DNA of 64,000 bases, taken from positions 2,356,001 to 2,420,000 of the forward strand of contig JBLDXI010000002.1 in NCBI GenBank assembly GCA_047495785.1. Direction: 5' to 3'. Shown piece after piece: positions 54,242 to 64,000 of the stretch. The DNA is from Lepidodermella squamata (taxonomy: Eukaryota > Gastrotricha). The notes beneath the pieces were generated by a model. That model saw only the letters and a program-made list of their open reading frames with translations. It did not search any database and had not been told where the DNA came from. Positions within the stretch are counted from its first letter, which is position 1. Each line of letters starts with the position of its first letter. The position numbers and the translations under genes are program-made.

Positions 54242-57200
54242 TTAATAAGTTTCGCATAAAACCCCATCAGCAGCAACATCAGGGCAGGGGACATCGGCAA
54301 GGTAGAAGTTTTGCGGGTAGGTCTTGAAAGCCCCGGTAAACCTGTAAGTCACACAGTCGCCTCTGTTTTGCGGCTCATCGACTGCGTCAGTGCCACCCCA
54401 CTGCCGTTCTGGGCTAATCGGTTGGAAGTCAGTGCCGTCGATCCACTGATAACTACCGCCTGCAACCCGACGCAATCCGATCAGGGCGCTGGAAGGTGTC
54501 TTAGATTTCGCGAGTGTTGACCTAACGGCAATTTGCTCGGATGCTGTTTTAACTGTCGCAAGTTGGCCGTAACTTCGCACACAGAGCCGCTGACCTTCTT
54601 CGTATGAGACAATTGTCTCGAAGTTCAGAACGAAGTACGACTTCTCAGCCTGAACACAGCTCAACCAGTCCGAGTAATATTTGTCAATCGGAACTTGCGT
54701 TTCGCCACTGGCGCAAGCTGAAATGATAGATGTAAAGATGAGCTCGGAAGAAATTCCCAACTTTACCAATTGGCCGGCAAGTTACTCGTGACGAAACACA
54801 GCGGACATAACCAGTCTACAGAAATATCTACCTTCAAACCGAATACATTTTAAGGAGGCTATACCTGTGGATAAAGAATATTTTCACATATCCAGCCGGA
54901 ATTAGCGTCGTTGCAGTTGGCCGCCTGTAGGTACAAATCGGTTTGTCGGAGAGGGGGTTTACTCTTGACCACCGCCCCACATGAAACACCATCTATCGAT
55001 TTAATTCAATTCAATTAGATCAATATTATCACAACAATTCTTGCAAACTTGGATATGGTGTAGGATCCAAGCCATCAATGCGAACATAAGGTGCACCGTC
55101 TATCCACTTGGGTGCTCCCGGAGAGGTTGAAGCCAAGCCGATCCAGACCGGGTCATTGCGGAACTTGTTGACTTCACGGCGTATTCTGATCAAGTCGGCA
55201 GCACTTTGAATTGTTGCTAGTTGGGCCCCGCCAGCGGCGCAGAGTGCCTTTGCCTCGGCGAATGTTAGCGGACTCATGAGCGCCATCAAACCAGTATAAA
55301 CCCGTTGTGCCTTCTCGCAGTGATCAATCGTCAGGAAAGCTTGCGCTTTCGGAATTTGCACTTCCGTCGGCTTGCAATCTATCAAAACGAAACGCAAACA
55401 AGTTTGTGTTTAGAATAAAGTGAGGATGGCAGACCATTGGGTGCTACAACACATCGGGCAGCTCCAGTTGAATTATCGACGCATCGAATCACTCCAACTG
55501 TCAGAGCTGAACTTGTAGATGGTGAAGTCGATGAAGTTGATGAGTTGGCAGTCGAGTTTGGAGGCTTCATAGTCTCGCAAAGAGCAGCGGAAAAGAAATT
55601 GTTTAAAACGCATGGAACGTCGTTTAAACGATACTCGTTAGCCTCACCACTGTAGAGCTGTAAACCGGTACAATCATTGGGGCCTATGCAAGTTTTGGAG
55701 GAAAAGTAAACCGAAACACAATCCGATGCGCAATTTACCATTTGGCTCATTGGCACCCCAAAAATCAAGTGCAGAAGGAGCGCCGTCCACCCACTGGTAG
55801 AGAGTATTATTACTATTACGATCACGAATAAGACCTGTCCATCCTGGTCTCTGTTCTTTGGCGTTGGCGTTAATGAAATCTTGCAGCTTCCCCCATTCGA
55901 TCATGTTCGAAACCGTCACTGGTTGACCACCCTTGGCATAGCACAGCTGAAATGCACTTTCGAACGAATTGACGGTGAAATCTTGCGACACCATGTAGAG
56001 ATCCTTCACAGAAGATTCGCATTCTGCCATGGTAGGATAACTGACATCAATGGGCATTTGCCTTTCGTTCGACCCAGTACAACCTGAGATGACGAGAAAG
56101 CAAAGTTAAAAGACGACCAAATTACCTTCTAATTTTAACTTAAATTACCTTCAGTTGCAATTACGCATCTCTTCCACGAGCTTCCTTGAGAATTCACACA
56201 TCGCACAAACCCGGTAAGCTGAAATTTAGGTTGGTTTCCGCACATTACAAACTATAAAACAAAGACTCACCGGTGGGTCGTAGGTTTCACAAAGTGCCGC
56301 GCTGAAATGTGAACCATGTTCACAGACATCGTCATTCAGATAGATATTTCGTGTAGTCGCGTCCGTCGGGTCAAAAAGTACGAACTGGGCACAAGCTTCC
56401 CCACTTCCTCCTGCTTGATGATAATTTTATAATCTGGGAATACAATTTTATTCTGTTCACCATTTGGCTCATTCGGTCCCCAGAGACCGGGGAAGCTTTG
56501 AAACGCGGAGCCGTCATGCCATTGAAATCCGCTACCAGATTTGACGAGACCTATCCAAGCAACGTAAGTAGCTTCACCGATCAACCCATTTGCAAAAATG
56601 ACTCGTTTCGCTTCCTTGAGCTCGGCTGCGCTCTTCACAGTCGCCAGCTGACCCCCCGCACTACTGCACCGCTTTTTAGCTAATATAAAACCAGTAAAAC
56701 AATCTAAATTTCATGGCTGAGTTTACCAGCGTCAAGGTTCGCAATAGAATTAAAGTCATCGCTAATCGCGAAGAAACGCTTCGCAGCACTTTCGCAGGCA
56801 GCTTTAGTCGCGAACGTCTTCTGTGACGGAACTTGGCTAGCGGCGCCGCATCCTGTTGAACCAAAAGAGGATAACAGCAGAGAGTAGGATACGCGGACAA
56901 TACCTGTCGTCTTGGGTACACAGCTAACCACGCCGACGCTGTTAATACATCGAACAAGTTCGACATTCAGGTTTGGTTGAGGTTGGGGTGATATCTACAA
57001 TTGAATTTGTTAAAAGTTGAATTGACGACAAAGAAATCAACTCACATCAGCGCCAAATGTTTCGCATATCGCACCGCGGCCCGCAGCGGCATATGGAAGA
57101 GAATTGGACAACCCGGATTGCGTGTAGAAGCCGAAATTGTTTAATCCAAATGGTTGCACTGGACTGCCACTTTGCCAATATTTGTCAGTATCGAGCGAGG

Positions 57201-60200
57201 CTCCGTCGATCCAATCAAAGTAAACTGCAGTGGGTGACCGCATTCCAACCCAGCCGGAACTCATGCCCTCCCTGACGAGTAAGTCTAGCACCATTTTGTG
57301 CTCGTCCATACTTTTAACCGTCGCGAGTTGGCCATTGGCAGCCAAGCACTGACTCACGGCGTTATCGTAAGTCGGGCCCTTGGGCCCAGCCGGAGGTTTT
57401 ATGACGAAGTAGCTCTTCTTCGAATTGATGCAGTCCGAACTTGTCAAGAAGATGCGTTTTGGCGGTATCTGAATTCGTTTGCCACCACCACAAGCTAGAA
57501 TCAGTGAGAAATCTTGTTTAAAAAATGCGTGCATCAAATACTTATTACTATTTGCGAGAACACAAGATACGGATCCGCGCTCCTGATCTATGCAGCGAAC
57601 CCATCCAACCTTCAAAAGAAAACAAAATATTAAGAATCGAACAGAGGCATCGATCACTTACGAAGTTCATGCAAGCCTGGTGGTTTTTGCTGAAAGAAGG
57701 TGAGCTATCAAAGCTAGCCATCTAAATAAAATAGTATCTCATAACTTAAGTGTTCAAAAACGGTGTTCTACTGACTTCAGTCTCTGTCTGTGAATCACAG
57801 GCATCGGGTGCACATCGGAAAGTTCCATCATTTTTGGCGCAATATCGAACAGCCTAGTGTAGAACAATAAGTTAGTGCAAAAGGAATAAATTGAGCTTGA
57901 ACTTACTCCGCTGGTACAGTTCTCGATGCCGTTGAAAATTGTGTTGCCATATTCTTTCTGTTGTTTCAAGAGATATCGCTGCAGAGAGTCACGTTGGGGT
58001 ATTACTCATCAACTAACGTAACCATAGGGGCATCGAGTTTGTTTCTTGATGCAGACTGGATTCCTCTGATCGCCATCGATACATCGCACCAGCTCAACCT
58101 GAAAACCATTTTTGAAATGTATGCGATAGATTAGAATGGGAAAAGTCTTCGCCTATTACAGATGAATTGCAGACAAGCGCAAGCGGGTCGTAATTATTTG
58201 AAAATAATGCAAAACTGTCATAGACCGCTACCTGGAAAGAAAAGTGTTAGAATGATACCCTTTAAGATGCTGTCAGGGTTTACCGAGCGAAAGCCACGAG
58301 GGCAATTGTAATTCGACGATGTTATTCTGTACTCGTTGGAAGTAGTATTGACGCAGCAAATGGCAGCCTGAAATGCCAATCTTTGTCGCTATAAATTGTT
58401 GAAGCAAGGGCTCATACCCCAAATTGGCACAGCTGAATGTTCGGAAAGTATTGGACCGGTGTGGATGAATCAATAGGAGCAAGCTTAACAAGACAAAAAT
58501 AAAGCCAATCTTCAAAGAAGAGGTTTAATAATTACTTCGACAGAAGGAGTCTTCGCGCCACCACAACCTGGCATATTAACTTGATAGCAACCTGAGAATC
58601 TTCCTTTCCTATCGATGCAGCGAGTGAAAGGCCCTGCGAATTGGAATGCATCACAATATATTACAATAGGTAACAGTTTCAACTTACTGCAGTTGGGCAC
58701 GTCACACATAATATGAAATTTTATATTATTGTATTGTTGATAAATGCAGTAAGGTGCAACTTGGTCTCCCGGATTGCGACAAGCTGCGCCGTGCATTAGA
58801 ATTTCTCCTTGCGGAAAATTCAATGGATTTAAGTCGAACATCGACCATGGCAAGCACGGCGCTGAGCTTGCCACATTCTTAGCAAGAGAGCCCTCGTAGT
58901 CGTAACCATATCGGGTAAATTGGCATTCTTTAGTCAGCCCCGTTGCTCTCTGACCACCGCAAGTCGCGTAAGCCGTCAAGGTAAAAGATATAGTTATAGC
59001 CTGATCCTGGGGTGGGTAGAGCTGCTTGTTGTGAATTAGTCTTACTAACGCCCAGTTTGTGTTAGTCACGTGCAAACGACCGGCATTTACGCTGCTGAGG
59101 CAGATCCTATAATTATTAGATATTTTGAGACTTTTATAACATCTTAATTAACGACTTACTTGAAACCGGGAGCAGTTATGGCACCAGACCTTATCTCCAA
59201 ATAGCTCCAGCAACCACTAACTAGAGAGGATACATGTACATGTCTCGATGCTGCGCCTCGAAATTAGGTCAAACTAACCATTGCCGCCGAGACGGGGTGG
59301 CAGATCAAGAGCAAAGAGCATTCCGCCTCCGGTTGTAGACACGTTCCAATAGCATTCGCCTTTATCATACGCCGCTAGCGGCAAATCAATTTGACTAGTA
59401 CTGCAAGGGTCGACAGTAACCGTCGCATTACCGCAACCCGGTATAGTCGACTCAGAGAGGGTGTCGCAAAGTTGACCTGGAGAATCGGCATCATAGCTGA
59501 GCTAATTTTCAGCTAAAAAATAACAAACCACTCAATCCAGGCGGACAAATGCAAGATTGACAATTGCTGGGATTTATGTAGGCTCCATACTTGCACGCCA
59601 GAGTCGTAGTTCCACACCTCAAATCTGAAAAATAAGACGAGTTAAATTTCAAAATTCTATCTTAAAAACCACGCGGATTGACCAGTGCATTTGTAGTGAA
59701 GGTTGATCTTTAAAAAATCAATGAACGAGATGAATTGAGTCTGGCCGAGGTCGTATCGATAGCGAAGGTCCTTTGTTTTAATGGTCGGCTTGTCTGGAGA
59801 GCTTTTCCAAAACCAACTTGGATGCGTGCTTGACTCGAAGTCATAATACGTGCTGTAGCTGTTTTCATTCTTATCAGCTTCAAACAAAGCAGCGGCTTCC
59901 CTGTTACACAATGGATGTTGAGATTTTGTGCTGAAAGATACGTAGCTTACGGAGGAATGTTTTCCTTGATCACACCAATAGAAGGATCTCGATCGCTCCT
60001 CAAATGCTCGTAATTCTATAGCAATAAGATGTCTAATTACCTTAATCTTAAAAAATAAGTAAACTTGCCAATCCTAGAGCTCTGCCAATCAATGCAGCTA
60101 TTTTCGGAACCTAGAAGGGATTTTTCAATAAATAGAAACCGCTGCCATTTAGTTTTTAAACCTGATCCGCGCAATCTGGACCCAATATGATGTAGTTCGG

Positions 60201-60609
60201 TGGATCAGTCATCCCAACTTTCGTGAAGCACCTAAATTCACAATTATTAGTCAGATTATTTAGGAAATAAAAATTAGCCGTTAACTCTTTGCCATATGTG
60301 AATATCGCAACATTTGGCGTTGTGATATCGAAATCCAAAAAACTGGTCTCCAGAGGCCGAAATTGAATACAGGTTGATCGTTGCCAAATATCTATCGCAG
60401 CTCCGATATTTGCAGCATAGTTAGCTGAGGCAAAATTTGCACAAGTGAGGATAAAATTAACGAATAATCAACTCACCCAAGTGAATCGTGTCAATAATGT
60501 ACGACACGGTGGCGTTCGGCCATTTTCCGGCGTTTTTTGGGATAGCTTTTACCGTGTTTAGAATCCCCAGAACAAAGCAGCATATAGGAAAAATATAAAT
60601 CCTATTCAT
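54242..60609 (-). CDS. PA1: pseudo-astacin, EGF, CUB, kringle and five C-type lectin domains
   Basis: Twenty-nine exons join in phase without a stop (4773 nt, 1590 residues). Exons: 60609-60477, 60424-60286, 60231-60162, 60110-60065, 60015-59683, 59624-59529, 59476-59279, 59220-59160, 59106-58688, 58633-58536, 58367-58284, 58231-58160, 58098-58018, 57978-57907, 57853-57776, 57721-57662, 57609-57549, 57494-57046, 56994-56904, 56852-56727, 56679-56461, 56410-56271, 56218-56149, 56083-55739, 55683-55435, 55378-55049, 54992-54865, 54815-54767, 54717-54242. Domains: signal 1-22; astacin-like about 30-240, with HExxHxxGxxH replaced at 120-130; EGF 241-272; CUB 273-410; kringle 420-498 with CRNP; small RCID-type Cys modules 499-700; lectin domains at about 700-850, 880-1042, 1065-1225, 1263-1416 and 1432-1590. 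It is an extracellular, probably non-enzymatic, binding protein. AATAAA lies near 54115. Confidence 0.82.
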
Positions 60610-62991
60610 CGCCTAAATATGCGGAATTGATAGCAGATTGATCGCTCGAATTAAGCAATTAATTAATCAAGTCTTTGATTTTTCGGAAAATTTGAACTAA
60701 ATCACGACACTTGTGCCAGCTGAGCTGAGACAAGCTACAAACGAGCCAAAATAAAATAAAATGTTGAAACGACGTTTGCGCCAACGTCTACTGAACCAAA
60801 TTTATTTTGTTTCTTCTTATTATTATTAAAATATAATGAACATTAAAAAACTATAGAGGTCTAGCCGGGCATGCTCGCTCCGCTCGCTCCAAGGGTCACA
60901 ACTAATTTACATTTGATTTATAAATAATTCAGTTGTCTTTGACGTAAAATGTCGTGGCTCAAATGTCTTGGCGCAAATGTCACACAGCGCACTACACTGT
61001 CAAAAATAATGCCTTTTGGACCTTCCTTTTAGAATGTTTTGATCTAAATAATCCGGAATATGAGTGAATTAATTAGCAGATCTTGGGTATTGGGATGTTT
61101 AACCTTAGCGATTCATGAACTGTTTTTTTTTATGTTGATGTAAAATAAAATAGGAGCTTCTTCAATCCTAAATATATTAACTGTCTATTTAACCTCGAAG
61201 ATAATTATTTTTCCTGAGAGAGCTGGGGCGGGCCATATAAGTTATTTTTGGCTGAATACCAGCCGCTAATAACTTGGATTTTATTTACAGTGTACCTATA
61301 TAAGCCAAAAATCACAAAATCTGGGCTATACATTTAAAATTCAGAATTTAGAAACGAGAGTTAGGGAAAAATCTAACGAAGAGGAGGCAAATCTTCAAGA
61401 CTTGTACTTCTTATGACATAGGCCTGTCCCATAGCCCGGACGGGACAGTTATTGAGAAAATTAATAAAATTTCTCACTTCAAGACATTTCACATGAGGAT
61501 ATTTCCAAAATTTACTGTAAACCATAGAAATAATTCAGGGAGTAGTCTGAAAAAAAATCTTTCCCATATTCCATTGAAATTTAATTAGCCCAAGGAACTC
61601 ATTGGCCGTATTGTCGGGGTAAATTACACAGGAAGGCTTTCGAACAATGATATATAGGGCCTGTAATAAATTGTAAAATGCCAAGAAAAAGGAAATGCTC
61701 TTGATTTGGGTGGAAATTAAGTTTAAAAAGCTGTTATCAAATATTTGAAAAATATCCGGTAGTTAGTTTTAGATCGCGTGAAAGGCATCGAAAGCGCGTG
61801 CCAAACTGCTGGAGCTATTACTCTTAAAAAATGCGACCTTTTCGTTTGAATTCCTCATATAAACAAACCAGTACAAAGGGCTCAGGCGTCGTTCTTTATT
61901 CCAGTTTTAATTTTAATCTGGTTTAGAAAACCATACTTCTCGCTCTCGGTATCTGCAGTATTCAGTGGCCGCGTTTAATATGTGGACCAACCCAGCCACC
62001 TTGAATGAAATAGTTATAGGACGCAAACTCATGTTGATTTGCGAGGTTTATATCGATTCGAGTTGACCGAATGAATGGCCGATTGAATACAAAGCCGGTT
62101 GGCTTCTGTAAAATTTGAAATAGGCCAGTTCGTGTTGACATGGCTTTCCTGGTCTTTTACTACAACCCAGTTGGGTTGGAAACCATTTATTCATTGCCAT
62201 TTTTAATCCTGGAGGCCCACGAAGCCTTTAAATTTTTCAAAATTACGGAGTCAATTAAGATGGAGTTTCCACCGATGAGATCCCTTGGAGTTCGCTAACC
62301 ACATTAGAATGATGAGCAAAATCAGATAGATTCATGGTCTAGTAACATTCGGTAAATTTAGAGAAATTTGACATGAAAAATGCTCCCGAATAAAAATACG
62401 AGAAAAATGACAGAAATTGGGCACAAGTGTCCTCTGATTTAGGAATACGTATTTGGAAAGGCCTCGCACAAAGTAATCGAGCCACATTGGAAAATTGTTG
62501 GAAAATCGCACCGAAAGCAAGCACATCTGCTGTGTTAACAATATTTTATTTATTTATTCACATCGCTAAACGTTATCTTTAAGCGCACAGTGGCACTGCG
62601 GTTGTTTCCGATTCGTTTCGGGTTTTTATTTCTCATTGAAAATTTAATGAATTATATTATTTGCTAGCACCATTTACCACTATTTATAGGTAATTGTAAT
62701 CTGAGATTTCCAATTTCTCTAAAAATTAAAAAAAATAACCACTGGGTTTGTTGGAACTTTTATTGCTTATGCTGATGCATATCTTTATCCTAATACAAGG
62801 TAAGTTTCTTCGGGCCTGTAATAATTAAATACAGAGCGATAATGCCAAATAATTTATTTATTAGAATAAATTCTGCATAAATTGACTATCTCAGTCTTGA
62901 ATAATAAAGAAGACTGTCATTCATAAAAATCGTAAATATCAGTAAAAATCTCAGCTCTCTGCTCAGCTCGAGATTCTGTCTCAGTGAATCT
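60610..62991. other. 2.4-kb gap between PA1 and PA2
   Basis: AT-rich. At 60945-60990 lies a scrap with AAATGTC-type words of the 12.1-kb element. The ORFs at 62332-62541 have no support. The PA1 promoter should be just above 60609 but I could not define it. Confidence 0.4.
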
Positions 62992-64000
62992 TCAACCTTC
63001 GCTCCTGTACCTATACGATTCGCACACGGCCAAGTCCGCGCCAGCATCACATCTCACATCATCCAAGTAGTAGCCCTGTGGGAAGGTCTTGAAAGCCGGG
63101 AAGAACCTGTAAACCGCACAATCATCGACATTTTGCGGCTCGTCAGTGCTATCAGTGCCACCCCATTGTCTCGCAGTTGAAAGAGGCTCGAAATTGGTAC
63201 CGTCAATCCACTTCATAGTACCAATTGCAATCGGTACTCGACGCACTCCAATCATGCTTTTAATAGTGCTGTTGGGACGCTGAATAACACTCCTCAACGA
63301 AGTTTGGTCCGCTGGGGATTTAACAGTTGCTAGCTGGCCAAAATTTTGCAAGCAGATTCGCTGAGCCTCTTGAAAATACAATATTTGCTCATTCGGATCA
63401 ACGACGAAGTATCTCTTAGCAGCCTTGACGCAACTCAGTCTATCCGGGAAGTAAATATCGACCGGCACTTGAGTTTCGCTATCCCAACACTCTGAAACAG
63501 AAGAAAAATAATATATTGTTTTCCTAAAAATTCCAATCTCACCCAAAGCTCGGCAAGACACTCTCCCATTCGGTCCGATGCAACGAACGTATCCAGTCTG
63601 TGGAACAATTAAATTTTAGTTATTAATGTAGGTTGAGCCCAAAATACCTGAGGATAAAGATAATTCTCACATATGACGCCAGTAATTCCCTGACTGCAAT
63701 CTTGAAGTTCCAGGTAAAGGTCAGTTAGCGTTTGGTAAAGAGTGGTTTTTCGCAGTTTCGCGCACCATGCCTTTTCATTTCCATCATAATCATAATCGGC
63801 ATTCATTATTGCTGCATATAAAACAACGTTATTAATTAACATTAAGAAATAATTATGCTGAGAAACCTGGAAAAGGTGTCGAACTCAACGACTCGTCAAT
63901 AGCCTTCAAGGGTGAACCATCGACCCATGTAGCTCCACCCAAAGGTTTAGGGTCAATGCCCATCCAAAGCTTTGTATCAACGGGGAAACTTTTGCCTTCG
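62992..64000 (-). CDS. PA2: C-type lectin domain protein, 3' end only
   Basis: Exons 63868 to beyond 64000, 63811-63648, 63597-63543 and 63491-62992 (stop at 62994-62992). They encode the end of one lectin domain (ATWVDGSPLKAIDES, ICENYLYPQ), one RCIG-type module (TGYVRCIGPNGRVSC) and a last lectin domain (GQLATVKS, KWIDGTNFEPL, WGGTDSTDEPQN, CESYRYRSEG). Intron places and phases equal those of PA1 exons 26-29, and the last domain is closely similar, so PA2 is a tandem paralogue. The 51-nt intron 63492-63542 is stop-free in frame. Whether it has an astacin part cannot be seen. AATAAA lies near 62850. Confidence 0.85.

Noticed and set aside
55682-55760. Apparent frameshift in the third lectin domain of PA1
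   Set aside because: The two frames join cleanly if 55684-55738 is a 55-nt GT..AG intron at the same place and phase as the intron in lectin domain 2, giving NEPNGPNDC.
58273-58515. Signal-peptide-like ORF that would start a second gene inside PA1
   Set aside because: Its first codon is TTG, not ATG. A TTTCAG acceptor inside it opens a Cys-containing exon in phase with PA1.

Overview
The window looks like nuclear DNA of an invertebrate animal. Coding sequence is split by very short introns, mostly 48-60 nt, with GT..AG ends and acceptors such as TTTCAG or TATAG. AATAAA-type signals follow most stops. The products are animal types: secreted cysteine-rich proteins, C-type lectin domains, and astacin, CUB, EGF and kringle folds. 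LINE and Ty1/copia elements are present. Intron size and lectin style recall nematodes or another compact genome, but I cannot name the phylum. I saw no tRNA, rRNA or CRISPR array. Labels (LU, R, A, PA) are mine. All exon joins were made by hand from splice signals and checked by reading phase.

Layout. (1) 1-2.8 kb: three small genes of a family ending in an all-cysteine RING-like motif (R0, R1, R2). (2) 5.6-21.1 kb: twelve secreted proteins (LU1-LU12) of a Ly6/uPAR-like family. Three lie as divergent pairs (LU1/LU2, LU3/LU4, LU5/LU6) and the rest in tandem. Short inverted-repeat transposons and two family relics lie between them. Two more members (LU13, LU14) sit at 52.3-53.8 kb. (3) 22.1-48.5 kb: two fuller RING-like genes (R3, R4) and many broken copies, mixed with a GC-rich Myb/SANT-like family (A1 and A2 intact, others broken), two LINE fragments, several MITEs and one complete young copia retrotransposon (40055-46293). 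(4) 54.2-60.6 kb, minus strand: one 29-exon gene (PA1) for a secreted protein of about 1590 residues: a catalytically dead astacin domain, EGF, CUB, kringle, small cysteine modules and five C-type lectin domains. The 3' end of a paralogue (PA2) runs off the right edge.

How the parts fit. The LU cluster and the PA genes encode extracellular proteins that have been multiplied locally, as expected for host-environment or cuticle/mucus roles; this role is inference. The 22-48 kb part is a turnover zone where R and A copies are duplicated, broken and invaded by mobile elements. The copia element carries a MITE in its 3' LTR only, which orders two recent insertions.
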